Assembly (NCBI GenBank): GCA_038744685.1 | Contig: JBCDMB010000005.1 | Span: 1-64,000, forward strand | Direction of reading: 5' to 3' | DNA from: Verrucomicrobiota bacterium | GTDB taxonomy: Bacteria > Verrucomicrobiota > Verrucomicrobiia > Opitutales > Puniceicoccaceae | DNA length: 64,000 bases | Part shown: positions 24,293 through 33,430 of the stretch, piece after piece | Layout of the letters: each line of letters starts with the position of its first letter | Position numbering within the stretch: position 1 is the first letter of the stretch | Notes under the pieces: generated by a model | Told to the model about the DNA's origin: nothing | Database searches by the model: none | What the model saw: only the letters and a program-made list of their open reading frames with translations | Made by a program: the position numbers and the translations under genes

Positions 24293-24661
24293 GGGTGGCA
24301 GCGTGAGAAATGTCTGGGAGGGACGGGTTCTGTCCTCTGGGTGGTGTATTAGTGACGGGTTTCAACTACAAATGTGCCCCGGACCACGAGGCCGTGGTCC
24401 CTCCAAATCGATTGGGTTTTTTCGGGGAGCATAGTTTGCATGATAAGGGAGGGACGGGCTCCGACCCGTCCGTGGGTCAGTAGGCATATCGGAGTATCTT
24501 GATTAGATCTCGAAGTGGTTTTTCTATGCGGCCGAGACGGCCTGTCCGCTGAAACCTCGGCGTAGGCTGGGAGCTTGTCCCTCTCGGTAGTCGTCACGGT
24601 TAGGTCTTGGAAGTTCACATTCCTTGCGTAGTCTCGGGTTTCTTTCACCGATATTCTCCCC
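24293..24661. repeat. Gene-free stretch made of REP-like repeats
   Basis: Between holA and purB. GGGAGGGACGGGTTCTGTCC at 24316, a separate palindrome GGACCACGAGGCCGTGGTCC at about 24383, and a composite copy at 24447-24587 (head GGGAGGGACGGGCTCCGACC, tail GGGAGCTTGTCCCTCTCGG). No gene is visible. The purB promoter must lie in the last 70 bp or inside the repeats. Confidence 0.65.
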
Positions 24662-26083
24662 ATGATTCCAAATATATTAGCCGAACGATATGCGTCACCC
24701 GCGATGAGGGAGATCTGGTCGCCTGCAGGTAAAGTTATTTTTGAAAGACAGCTTTGGGTAGCAGTGCTGCGGGCCCAGAAAGATCTTGGGCTTCCGGTAT
24801 CCGAGGGAGCCATCGAAGCCTACGAAGCGGTGGTTGAACAGGTAGACCTCGATTCCATCAAGAGGCGCGAAGTCGAGACCCGTCATGATGTGAAGGCAAG
24901 GATCGAGGAGTTTTGTGCGCTCGCTGGATTTGAAGAAATCCACCGTGGGATGACCAGCCGGGATCTAACGGAGAATGTTGAACAGCTCCAAGTAGCCCAA
25001 TCCCTGGAAGTGGTCAGGAAGAAAGCCTGTACGACCCTCGCCCGGATTCAGCAACGGGCCGTAGAGTTTTCAGACCTCGTTTTCCCAGGGCGCACTCATA
25101 ACGTGCCTGCCCAGCCGACTACTTTCGGGAAAAGGCTGGCGATGTATGGCGAGGAATTGCTGGTAGCGATCCGTTCTTTTGAAAGGGTAGCGGACGCTTA
25201 TCCGGTCCGAGGTTTGAAGGGTGCGGTGGGTACGCAGCTGGATCTTCAGACTCTTTTTGATGGGAACTCAGCGAAGGTGAAAGAGCTGGAAGAACGCCTC
25301 GTTCATCATCTTGGATTTACGAATAGGTTCAAAACGGTAGGCCAGGTCTATCCACGAAGTTTAGATCATGAAGTGGTCAGTGCACTGGTGGGTGTCGCTG
25401 CTGCGCCCTCCAACCTCGCCCGAAGTTTGCGTTTGATGGCGGGTCACGAAACCGCCTCTGAGGGTTTTGCCCCTGGGCAAACGGGTTCTTCGGCCATGCC
25501 GCATAAGATGAATTCCCGTTCCTGTGAACGCGTGAACGGCTTTCTTGTGCTACTCCGCGGCTATGAAACGATGGCTGCCGCACTCGCAGGCGACCAATGG
25601 CATGAGGGAGATGTTTCCTGTTCGGTAGTGCGTAGAGTAGCGCTACCGGATGCCTTCTTTGCGATTGATGGGCTCTTCGAGACGTTCCTCACCGTCCTCG
25701 GACAGATGGAGGTTTATCCAGCGGTGATCGACCGTGAGAACGCTACCTACTTTCCGTTCCTCAGCTCCACCACGTTGCTCATGGAGGCGGTTCGCGCGGG
25801 CGCGGGACGCGAATCAGCCCACGAAGCAATCAAGAGACATGCGATTGCTACGGTCAACGACCTGCGCTCCGGAAAACAGACGGAGAATGATTTTGCGAAA
25901 CGCCTCGGCTCTGACCCGGATTTCCCGTTGGATCAGGTCGCCGTCGAGGCAGTCATCGCCAAAGCTCCGGATCTCACCGGTCAGGCGAAAGAACAGGTGA
26001 AGGCTTTTGCTGCAGAGGTAGATTCGTATTTGTCGGACAAGGACAAATCGTGGAGAGACTACCGACCTGGGGATATTTTGTAA
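24662..26083 (+). CDS. purB: Adenylosuccinate lyase
   Basis: Cleaves SAICAR and adenylosuccinate in purine synthesis. 473 residues. Signature GQTGSSAMPHKMNS, TSRDLTENVEQ and RTHNVPAQPTTFGKRL are present. Starts at the ATG at 24662 just after a repeat-rich gap and stands alone. The length is typical of the bacterial longer form. Confidence 0.95.
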   Translation: MIPNILAERYASPAMREIWSPAGKVIFERQLWVAVLRAQKDLGLPVSEGAIEAYEAVVEQVDLDSIKRREVETRHDVKARIEEFCALAGFEEIHRGMTSRDLTENVEQLQVAQSLEVVRKKACTTLARIQQRAVEFSDLVFPGRTHNVPAQPTTFGKRLAMYGEELLVAIRSFERVADAYPVRGLKGAVGTQLDLQTLFDGNSAKVKELEERLVHHLGFTNRFKTVGQVYPRSLDHEVVSALVGVAAAPSNLARSLRLMAGHETASEGFAPGQTGSSAMPHKMNSRSCERVNGFLVLLRGYETMAAALAGDQWHEGDVSCSVVRRVALPDAFFAIDGLFETFLTVLGQMEVYPAVIDRENATYFPFLSSTTLLMEAVRAGAGRESAHEAIKRHAIATVNDLRSGKQTENDFAKRLGSDPDFPLDQVAVEAVIAKAPDLTGQAKEQVKAFAAEVDSYLSDKDKSWRDYRPGDIL

Positions 26084-26113
26084 AAAGACCTACGGTTACA
26101 TCTCTATGAGTTT

Positions 26114-26611
26114 ATGATCTATCGCTTAACTACCAAGCTGGCCAAAAAGATCTACGAAAGTCCCGTTCAAGTACTCCCTCCCACGGCAAACGAGTTTTTA
26201 GATTGGGGTGCGACCTGTTTTTTCGGAGGAGGTTCCCAGTATGTTCTGCTAACACACCGATCAACTTTGCTCTCGTGTGTCTTTCGGGGCCGCGGGGTGA
26301 CGGATTTTTCTAAATTCCTAGATAGCGCAAACTCGGCTATTCGTGATTGTCTCCTAGAGTATGGGTTTGGATTTGTCTACGAGGCTGTGATAGCACCGAA
26401 TATGAGGAAGGCTTCGTCGTCAAAGGTGGGTGACCGTAGTCTGAACGGGGTGATGGTGGATTTAGTGAAACACTCAAAGTCCATGTTGGAGGTTAATGAC
26501 CTGTCGCCACACGAGGTAACTATTCAACTTAACCGGATTCCCCAGTGTTCCCGCAAAGAGACTTGGCCTGTCGAAGCATTTTCGAAATTACAGGGCAATC
26601 CAAGGAACTGA
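26114..26611 (+). CDS. Hypothetical protein, DUF6933-like
   Basis: 165 residues. LTTKLAKKIYESP, EFLDWGATCFFGGGSQYVLLTHRSTLLSCVFRGRGV matches, from memory, a small uncharacterised family (DUF6933) of cytosolic proteins. No catalytic motif is apparent and there is no signal peptide. It follows purB after 30 bp in the same direction and may ride on its transcript. Function unknown. Confidence 0.65.
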   Translation: MIYRLTTKLAKKIYESPVQVLPPTANEFLDWGATCFFGGGSQYVLLTHRSTLLSCVFRGRGVTDFSKFLDSANSAIRDCLLEYGFGFVYEAVIAPNMRKASSSKVGDRSLNGVMVDLVKHSKSMLEVNDLSPHEVTIQLNRIPQCSRKETWPVEAFSKLQGNPRN

Positions 26612-26642
26612 TCGCGAAGCTGACTTAGCTGTGCGCTTGGTA

Positions 26643-26717
26643 AGGAGCGGCGACTTCAGTCGCCGGAGTAGGTGACATCATGGGAACCGATGTCGGCAGC
26701 TGAAGCAGCCGTTCCTT
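26643..26717. repeat. REP-like palindrome, second family
   Basis: AGGAGCGGCGACTTCAGTCG and GGCAGCTGAAGCAGCCGTTC: two GC-rich hairpins facing each other between convergent genes. Confidence 0.6.
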
Positions 26718-26774
26718 TGAAGATTCTTCAATCGATCTAGTAGTGCACTAAAACAAGATCTCTCAAAGAACCGA

Positions 26775-28178
26775 CTAGCCCTTTAGCCTTCGGATCCAGC
26801 TTTCAATCTGGTCTCTCACCGGTTCCGGCCCGGGCATGCCTACCCCGGACCGTTTGGCCATAGCTCTCTGCAAATCGAAGACTTCCCGCCATCCATCCGT
26901 CAAACCTTCAGCGGCTTTTCGTGCTTCTTCTTCCGGAAGTTCATGGATGGGGATTTCCATTTTTTCGGACAACGCAACGAGGCTACCGACTTGATGATGG
27001 GCGGCCCGGAACGGAACGCCTTTTTCTACGAGAAAGTCGGCGAGGTCGGTGGCCAAGAGGAGAGGATCAGCAACGGCTTCAGCACACCTGTTCTCGTTGA
27101 ATCGAATGCCCGGAAGCAAGTCGGCGAGCACTTCCAGGCAATCCTGTAGCGTGTGGAAAGAATCAAAGAGCGGAAGCTTATCCTCCTGGAGGTCGCGATT
27201 GTAGGTCAGCGGAAGGTTTTTCACCATTGCCTGCAGGGTGGCCAGGTTGCCTTGTAATCGAGCGGCCTTACCTCGGATCAGTTCCAACGCATCTGGATTT
27301 TTCTTCTGAGGCATCAGGCTTGATCCCGTGGTGTAGGCGTCCGGGAGGCTGACAAAGCCGAATTCGGCGCTGTTCCAGAGGATCAAATCCTCAGCGATCC
27401 GCGAAAGGTGGAGTCCGGCAAGTGACGCATGGAAGCAGAACTCCAAAGGTGCGTCCCGATCGGACACCGCATCCAAGCTGTTTGCAGAAAGCCGGGGCGA
27501 ACCGGCCTCGTCCACGAAACCGAGACTTTTTGCAACATGCGCCCGATCAATCGGAAGAGTTGTCCCGGCCAGAGCACCCGAGCCAAGAGGCAGGACGTTG
27601 ATCCTTTCCCGGAAGAGAGAAAACCTTTCACGATCCCGACCAAACATTTCGGCGTATGCGAGAAAATGGTGAGCCGCCGAAACTGGCTGGCCCCGTTGAA
27701 GATGGGTGTAACCGGGAAGGAGCAGATCGACCGTCTGTTCGGATACGTCGACGAGCGAGTGAAGTAGAGTTGCAAATGACTTGTCGAGACTGTCAGCTGC
27801 GGCCCGGAGGTAGAGCCTAACGTCCGTAGCCACCTGGTCATTCCTGCTTCGCGCAGTGTGGAGTTTTGCCGCTACCGGAACTTTGGCAGAAAGAGCCTGT
27901 TCGATGTTCATATGAACATCTTCCAAAGCGGGATCCCATTCAAACTCTCCCAGCGCAATTGCATCTCCAATGTCTTTGAGGCCTTTCGCGATTGCCTCGT
28001 TCTCTTCCTCGGTGAGGATACCAACGGATGCCAGCATCGCGGCATGTGCGAGGCTGCCTTCGATGTCAAAGGGTGCTAACTCCGCGTCAAAGGATACGGA
28101 TTCGCTGAATGCTTGCATCCGTTCCGAAGGACCGCCGGTAAACCGTCCGCCCCATGTCGCCTGTTTATTCTCACCCAT
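26775..28178 (-). CDS. argH: Argininosuccinate lyase
   Basis: Last step of arginine synthesis, releasing fumarate. 467 residues. [23 protein letters not shown] at the start, [17 protein letters not shown], and the fumarase-superfamily signature [13 protein letters not shown] are all intact. Monocistronic; its upstream region is shared with the divergent dsbD across a repeat. No other arg gene in the window. Confidence 0.96.
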   Translation of the reverse strand: MGENKQATWGGRFTGGPSERMQAFSESVSFDAELAPFDIEGSLAHAAMLASVGILTEEENEAIAKGLKDIGDAIALGEFEWDPALEDVHMNIEQALSAKVPVAAKLHTARSRNDQVATDVRLYLRAAADSLDKSFATLLHSLVDVSEQTVDLLLPGYTHLQRGQPVSAAHHFLAYAEMFGRDRERFSLFRERINVLPLGSGALAGTTLPIDRAHVAKSLGFVDEAGSPRLSANSLDAVSDRDAPLEFCFHASLAGLHLSRIAEDLILWNSAEFGFVSLPDAYTTGSSLMPQKKNPDALELIRGKAARLQGNLATLQAMVKNLPLTYNRDLQEDKLPLFDSFHTLQDCLEVLADLLPGIRFNENRCAEAVADPLLLATDLADFLVEKGVPFRAAHHQVGSLVALSEKMEIPIHELPEEEARKAAEGLTDGWREVFDLQRAMAKRSGVGMPGPEPVRDQIESWIRRLKG

Positions 28179-28327
28179 TGCGCCATTTCGCCGGATTTTT
28201 GCGCTGAAATCAATCCGACAGATTGAGGTGGTTTTTTGGCTAGTGACGGCAGTGCGAAGTAACTTGTTCGACTGAAAGTGAATCGATGTCCGGGCAATCT
28301 TTCTGGATTGCGATGATGTGGGAGAGA

Positions 28328-28409
28328 AGGAGCGGCGGCTTCAGCCGCCGAAGCCATGCGCCCCGACTGCGACCGGCTTAGCCAGGTCGGCAGCTAAGGT
28401 AGCCGCTCC
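28328..28409. repeat. REP-like palindrome, second family
   Basis: AGGAGCGGCGGCTTCAGCCG at one end and GGCAGCTAAGGTAGCCGCTCC at the other, between the divergent argH and dsbD genes. Confidence 0.6.
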
Positions 28410-28487
28410 CAATATGTACTCCCCACGAAGTTGGCCTGTCCACGAGTTGACCCGTCGCGACGCCAGTCGTAACCTTATCCCATTCCA

Positions 28488-30563
28488 ATGAAGCTTTTCT
28501 GTATTTCTTTTCTTTTCGCATGGCTCGCCACACAGGCATTCGGCGCGGTTGGTGAGCAAGTCCGCGACGGGCAGGTGGCGGCCCAGATCGTAACCCCGTT
28601 TTCTGAGGTCGCTCCCGGTCAAGAAATAACGATCGGCGTTCGTTATGACCTAGACGAGAAATGGCATACTTATTGGAGAAACTCAGGGGATACAGGGTTG
28701 CCGATCTACATTGAGTGGATGCTTCCAGACGGGGTAGAGGCAGGAGAGTTGGAATGGCCCTATCCAGTCACCTATCGCAACGCTCACCTCGTCGACTATG
28801 TCTATTTTGATACCGTCACACTGTATACTACTTTAACGATTCCTGAGAATTGGGAGGTGGGTCGCGTTTTCCCTGTTGAGGTCGAAACGGATTGGTTGAT
28901 GTGCGAAGAGATTTGTATTCCCGGAAAGGCAAGTCTCTCTCTTTCAATTCCTGTCGGGAGTGAGTCAATTGTGGATCCGGCGGAGAAAGAGGCCTATGAA
29001 GATACGGTTGAGCGGTGGCCGGCCCCGGCGGATGAGGTCTCAGCAGAGGTCCGTCATTCGGGTGACCGTATTCAAGTGGTCGTTACGGGAGTCGATGTGG
29101 CCGATGAGGAGATCGAAGGCCTTCAGTTATACCCGGTCGATCCGTTTATCGCTCCCGGTGGAGCGTTCTCATGGTTTCTCGATGACAATCGTTTAGTCGG
29201 GAATTTTGAAAAGTCTCCCTATGCTTCGGCGATTCCTGAAACGGCCGAGCTCGTGATGGTGAAGGAGTCCGGATGGGAAGAACTGGACGGCTTGAAAGCC
29301 CTCTCGGTTTTAGCGGTAGCCTCGGAAGACCGGATTCTTGCCACGGGAACGACGGGTTCCACAGGTGGTGGAAGCGGTTTAGGAGGATTGCTTCTTGTAG
29401 CATTTGTTGGTGGAGCCATTCTCAATCTGATGCCCTGTGTCTTTCCTGTCCTGGGACTGAAGATCATGGGCTTTGTCGAGAAAGCGGGGAGTGATCGGAA
29501 CAAGATCGTTGGCCACGGGCTGCTTTTCACGGTGGGAGTGCTGGTTTCGTTTTGGGTCCTTGCAGGAGTGCTGATTGGTTTACGAGCCAGTGGTGCCGAA
29601 CTTGGTTGGGGTTTCCAGCTCCAGAGCCCGGTTTTTGTTTTTGGAATGGCCGCGTTTCTCCTGCTGTTTGCCTTGAATCTGAGTGGAGTCTTTGAGGTCG
29701 GGTTTAAAATCGCGGCTGCTGGTGCAAGAGCAGAGAAAGGAGAGGGTCCTCTCGGGTCGTTCTTTTCCGGGGTGCTTGCGACTGTCGTAGCGACTCCTTG
29801 TTCGGCCCCGTTCTTGGCGACAGCCCTTGCGGGAGCATTGACTTTACCGGCCTTGGAATCGTTTCTGACGTTCACGTTCATCGCTCTGGGTCTTGCGGCG
29901 CCTTACCTGGTGCTCAGTCTTTTCCCCAGCCTGCTTAAGAAACTGCCCAAACCCGGTGCTTGGATGGAATCGTTCAAGCAGTTAATGGCGTTCCCATTGT
30001 ATGCGACAGTGGGTTGGCTGATCTACGTGCTAGCAGGTCAGGTAGAGGGATCCGTATTTCTTCGCATTTTGTTGTCCTTCACCGTTTTGGCCTTGGCTGC
30101 CTGGGTCTACGGGAGGTACGGGGCTCCACACAAGAGCGCTACGACAAAACGAGTTGGATGGGTAGTCTCTCTCCTTCTCCTTGCGGGTGCCGCTGCTTAC
30201 GGCTACCCGCGTGAAAGTAAGATCGAGTGGTTGACGTGGTCACCGGAGAAAATTGAAGCACTGCGTGAAGAAGAACGGATCATCTATGTCGATTTCACCG
30301 CCCGCTGGTGCGCGACCTGCCAAGTCAACAAGGCTGTGGTGTTTTCCTCAAGCGAGGTTCTCAACTTTATAGCCGACAACAACGTTGCCTTGGTAACTGC
30401 GGATTGGACGAACGAAGATCCGGCGATCACTCGGCGGTTAGCGGAGCTGGGGAAAGCAGCGGTCCCGGTCAATGTGGTCTACCTCCCTGGAGAGACCGAG
30501 CCTGCCGTTCTTCCTGAAACCCTCACCCCGGGTATTGTCCTGAGCGCTTTGGAAGGAGATTAA
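28488..30563 (+). CDS. dsbD: DsbD/ScsB-type thiol:disulfide interchange protein
   Basis: Carries reducing equivalents from cytosolic thioredoxin to the periplasm. 691 residues in order: signal peptide (1-19), periplasmic beta domain with WLMCEEICIPG cysteines (about 30-280), eight-helix membrane domain (about 295-570) with the redox cysteines in LMPCVFPVLGLK and ATPCSAPFLA, and a C-terminal thioredoxin domain with WCATC at about 606-610. The long N-terminal domain resembles ScsB rather than E. coli DsbD. The TAA stop falls in the A-run that forms the U-tract of the opposite-strand terminator. Confidence 0.92.
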   Translation: MKLFCISFLFAWLATQAFGAVGEQVRDGQVAAQIVTPFSEVAPGQEITIGVRYDLDEKWHTYWRNSGDTGLPIYIEWMLPDGVEAGELEWPYPVTYRNAHLVDYVYFDTVTLYTTLTIPENWEVGRVFPVEVETDWLMCEEICIPGKASLSLSIPVGSESIVDPAEKEAYEDTVERWPAPADEVSAEVRHSGDRIQVVVTGVDVADEEIEGLQLYPVDPFIAPGGAFSWFLDDNRLVGNFEKSPYASAIPETAELVMVKESGWEELDGLKALSVLAVASEDRILATGTTGSTGGGSGLGGLLLVAFVGGAILNLMPCVFPVLGLKIMGFVEKAGSDRNKIVGHGLLFTVGVLVSFWVLAGVLIGLRASGAELGWGFQLQSPVFVFGMAAFLLLFALNLSGVFEVGFKIAAAGARAEKGEGPLGSFFSGVLATVVATPCSAPFLATALAGALTLPALESFLTFTFIALGLAAPYLVLSLFPSLLKKLPKPGAWMESFKQLMAFPLYATVGWLIYVLAGQVEGSVFLRILLSFTVLALAAWVYGRYGAPHKSATTKRVGWVVSLLLLAGAAAYGYPRESKIEWLTWSPEKIEALREEERIIYVDFTARWCATCQVNKAVVFSSSEVLNFIADNNVALVTADWTNEDPAITRRLAELGKAAVPVNVVYLPGETEPAVLPETLTPGIVLSALEGD

Positions 30564-30597
30564 AAAAAAATCCCCTTTCCGCAGAGCGGAAAGAGGA
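30562..30597 (-). terminator. Rho-independent terminator (minus strand)
   Basis: Stem CCTCTTTCCGC / GCGGAAAGGGG with a 3-base loop, followed on the minus strand by nine T residues. The T-tract overlaps the dsbD stop codon. It points away from any annotated minus-strand gene within 360 bp, implying a transcript that starts in the 30.6-30.85 kb gap. Confidence 0.8.
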
Positions 30598-30790
30598 TTC
30601 CCGGGAGAAGGCTCCGACAACAGTCACACCCCTGAGTCCATCGCCGGAGAGCCTTCGGTTGGCAACTGATACTAAGCTGCTTCCCCCTCCCGGTGGGTGG
30701 TATTCCCTCCCAAAGCGAAATAACGAGCACCCATTTTCGTGCAGTGGCCCAGATTGGCTGTTTGAACAACCGTCCGGGTAATTAGGTTTA
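30562..30790 (-). ncRNA. Candidate structured small RNA
   Basis: No convincing gene fits here, yet the minus strand is dense in hairpins and ends in a strong intrinsic terminator. From the presumed 5-prime side: GGTTGTT/AACAGCC (about 30755-30771), GCAC/GTGC (about 30733-30748), an ATAC/GTAT-bounded stem, AGGCT..CCGGCGA pairing with TTGT.CGGAGCCT (about 30606-30651), then the terminator. A Fur-box-like sequence lies about 30-50 bp upstream. The obvious classes (SRP, tmRNA, RNase P) do not fit. Start and identity are inferred. Confidence 0.45.
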
Positions 30791-30819
30791 CATTTGGCAT
30801 AGCTCGAAATGAATATTTG

Positions 30820-30834
30820 TGAGACTCATTCTCA
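30820..30834. promoter_or_regulatory. Fur-box-like operator
   Basis: TGAGACTCATTCTCA; with flanks the minus strand reads ATGAGAATGAGTCTCACA, matching the common Fur site ATGAGAATGATTCTCAT at all but two positions. It lies upstream of the candidate small RNA and downstream of the convergent stop at 30958, so the RNA is its only evident target. Confidence 0.5.
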
Positions 30835-30957
30835 TGAAGTAGGAAGAAGGAAGGTTTCGCAAGCTAAATTTCTCCTTTTTTTAGACTTTCGAAGGAGCTG
30901 ATTCGGTATCACTCCAAACGTGGCGCTCCCGGATCAACGTAGAATGCCCAGGGGGGG

Positions 30958-31410
30958 TTATTGCGGGGGGAGCCTCTCCGCTTGGTTGTAGCGATTGAAG
31001 AGATACTCGGTCCATTCAGGGCCTGGGATACGCACTTCCGCGTTCAAGGGAATCGAGCCTTCTACGACCCGTGCTCCGAAGGAACGACCTTCAATTTCGC
31101 CACCGCCGATCAGAACGCCGTTCAATTGAGTTCCAGTAGGATCGAGGGCCAAAAGAAAAGCCGGCTCGAAGGCAGGGCGGGGAGCGTCCATTCGCACGAC
31201 GGCAAAGTCTTGCCGTTCGTTGAGCCAGATTACTTCCCCGATTCTAACGTTTGGATTGAACTGTAAACCCGCCGAGTTGATTCCCAATGGTTCAGGTTCA
31301 GCCGACTCTGGGGAGTCACCACGTCCGAAACATCCTGCAAGAATCACCGAGAGGCCGAGTAGAATCGAGCCGGATCGGAGAGTCCGCAGGATTCGATCTT
31401 TTCGGATCAT
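30958..31410 (-). CDS. Putative lipoprotein
   Basis: 150 residues with a lipoprotein signal ending LAGC (residue 27), then [13 protein letters not shown] linker and a beta-rich domain ([34 protein letters not shown]). No family recognised. It overlaps the end of rpoD by 4 bp and is therefore the last gene of the TPR lipoprotein-dnaG-rpoD operon, so it probably has an envelope role expressed constitutively. Confidence 0.75.
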   Translation of the reverse strand: MIRKDRILRTLRSGSILLGLSVILAGCFGRGDSPESAEPEPLGINSAGLQFNPNVRIGEVIWLNERQDFAVVRMDAPRPAFEPAFLLALDPTGTQLNGVLIGGGEIEGRSFGARVVEGSIPLNAEVRIPGPEWTEYLFNRYNQAERLPPQ

Positions 31411-33425
31411 TGCCCGCGGGCGTCTTGTTCGGCTCCCACCATAAACTCGTTCGTGCCCGATCCTTCCTGAGCCTGATCGGAATCGAAGAATCCGTGGAGC
31501 TGACGGATTCGGGTCGGATGCCGCATCTTTCTCAGCGCTTTGGCCTCGATCTGACGAATCCGCTCTCGGGTCACCTCGAACTGGCGTCCCACTTCCTCCA
31601 GAGTGCGGCTGTAGCCATCGACCAATCCAAAGCGTAGTGATAGGACCTTTTTCTCCCGCTCGCTCAAACTGTCGAGCACATCGACGATTTTCTCGCGGAG
31701 GAGTGAGTAAGCGGTCTGGTCATAAGGATTCTCCGCCGTTTTATCTTCAATGAAATCCCCGAAATTTGTATCGTCAGAGTCCCCGACCGGGCTTTGAAGA
31801 CTGACGGGTTGCTGAGCCATCTTCAGAATTTGGCTCACCTTTTCTACGGGCATATTCATTTCTGAAGCCACTTCCTCAGGAGTCGGTTCGTGCCCAAGGT
31901 CCTGGAGGAGGAGCTTTTGAATCTGCAGCACTTTGTTCAGAGTCTCGATCATATGGACCGGGATTCGGATAGTCCTCGCCTGGTCAGCGATTGACCGCGT
32001 GATTGCCTGACGAATCCACCACGTCGCGTAGGTCGAAAACTTGTAACCGCGGCGATACTCGAATTTCTCAACGGCTTTCATCAGGCCCATGTTGCCTTCC
32101 TGAATTAAGTCCAGAAAGGAGAGGCCCCGATTGGTATATTTTTTCGCTATGCTGATGACGAGTCTGAGGTTCGCCTCGACCATCTCGGTTTTCGCTTTGT
32201 GTGCTTCGCGGACAGCTTTTCGGACGGCCGAAATCTCGGTCACAAGATCGCGAGCCTCAATTCGGCGCTCTCTTGAGATCTCGTCCAGCCGTTTTTCTAC
32301 CTTGCTGAAATCGACAGCCTTCTTTCTGCGGATCGTAGATCTTTCAGCGACTTCAATGCTCTCGATCAGATCTTCTGCTTCGCGAACAGCTGGTTCGATG
32401 TCTTTGAGAAACTCTTCAAATACCTTCAGTTTGAAGCAGAATTTCCGATGAAACGGTTTTAGCTCGGCCAGATATTTTTTGAAGCGGGTGCGGGCACGTT
32501 TGCAGTTTGCCGGGGTGCTTCCGGTGAACGAGTCAACCCAGGAGCGGTCGAGCTTGTTGTCCAAATTCTTCGCTTTCTCGATCCAGTTGGGTAGGCCTTT
32601 GAAATAGTTCTCACGGCTATCGATTCGTTTATCCAGCACGATTTGGTCGAATCGCTCTTCCCGGGAAAGGAGCCTCTCGGCAAGACGAATCTGGAAAGAG
32701 TTGGAAAGCCCGGTAGCGAAAAGAAGTTCCTGTGCTTTCTGCTCGGCGTTCTCAATTCGTTTCGAAATGGCAACTTCCTCTTCGCGGGTGAGCAGCGGCA
32801 CCTGCCCCATCTGCTTGAGATACATACGAACCGGGTCGTCAAGAATGTCGTATTGTGATTCGCGGGCCTCAGTCGTTTCGTTCTTTTCTTTCCTCTCCTT
32901 AAACTTCTCAACTTCCTCGTTATCCAGAATTTCGATCTCAAGGTTGGCGAGGATTTGGATCACATTGTCGATTTCTTCCGGGTTGTTCAGGCTTTCCGGA
33001 AGTCCCTCATTCAAGTTCTTGTAGGTGAGGTAACCTTGGCTTCTTCCCTTGCCGATTAACTCGCGAATCCGGTCATTGAGTTCACCCTTCTCAGTCGGAT
33101 CAATGTTGCCGGAGGCGCTTTGCTTTTTCATCTCCTTGACGGCTGCAGACACCTCTGCTTCCCGGGCAGATTTGGCCAGGTCGACCTTTTTAGCCGCTTT
33201 TTTGGCTGCTACTACTTTTCGGGATGTAGTTTTGACCGAGCCCTTCGTGGCCTTTTTGGGGCTAGGCGCTTTTTTGGAGATAGCTTTGGTGGCCGCTTTC
33301 GATTTAGTCGCCGCTTTTTTGGCAGTCGCTTTTTTGACTACTTTTTTCGAAGCCGCTTTTTTGGCAGTCTTTTTAGTGGCGGCCGTTTTTTTAGCGCTCT
33401 TTTTTTGTGAAGCTTTCGCTGGCAT
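31407..33425 (-). CDS. rpoD: Primary sigma factor RpoD with histone-H1-like tail
   Basis: 672 residues. Residues 1-95 are a low-complexity Lys/Ala/Thr tail (repeats of KKAAKK and ATKK) like the eukaryotic histone H1 C-terminus. Then a region 1.1-like domain ([30 protein letters not shown]), region 1.2 ([21 protein letters not shown]), a long non-conserved spacer, region 2 ([41 protein letters not shown]), region 3 and region 4.2 ([27 protein letters not shown]). Initiates housekeeping transcription. Five bases downstream of dnaG, as in the classical macromolecular-synthesis operon. Confidence 0.96.
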   Translation of the reverse strand: MPAKASQKKSAKKTAATKKTAKKAASKKVVKKATAKKAATKSKAATKAISKKAPSPKKATKGSVKTTSRKVVAAKKAAKKVDLAKSAREAEVSAAVKEMKKQSASGNIDPTEKGELNDRIRELIGKGRSQGYLTYKNLNEGLPESLNNPEEIDNVIQILANLEIEILDNEEVEKFKERKEKNETTEARESQYDILDDPVRMYLKQMGQVPLLTREEEVAISKRIENAEQKAQELLFATGLSNSFQIRLAERLLSREERFDQIVLDKRIDSRENYFKGLPNWIEKAKNLDNKLDRSWVDSFTGSTPANCKRARTRFKKYLAELKPFHRKFCFKLKVFEEFLKDIEPAVREAEDLIESIEVAERSTIRRKKAVDFSKVEKRLDEISRERRIEARDLVTEISAVRKAVREAHKAKTEMVEANLRLVISIAKKYTNRGLSFLDLIQEGNMGLMKAVEKFEYRRGYKFSTYATWWIRQAITRSIADQARTIRIPVHMIETLNKVLQIQKLLLQDLGHEPTPEEVASEMNMPVEKVSQILKMAQQPVSLQSPVGDSDDTNFGDFIEDKTAENPYDQTAYSLLREKIVDVLDSLSEREKKVLSLRFGLVDGYSRTLEEVGRQFEVTRERIRQIEAKALRKMRHPTRIRQLHGFFDSDQAQEGSGTNEFMVGAEQDARGQ

Positions 33426-33430
33426 CAGGT

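Noticed and set aside
30562-30790. SRP (4.5S) RNA
   Set aside because: GGGAGGGGGAAGCAGC looks partly like the SRP tip, but the CAGG strand and the GGAA loop that must face it are absent.
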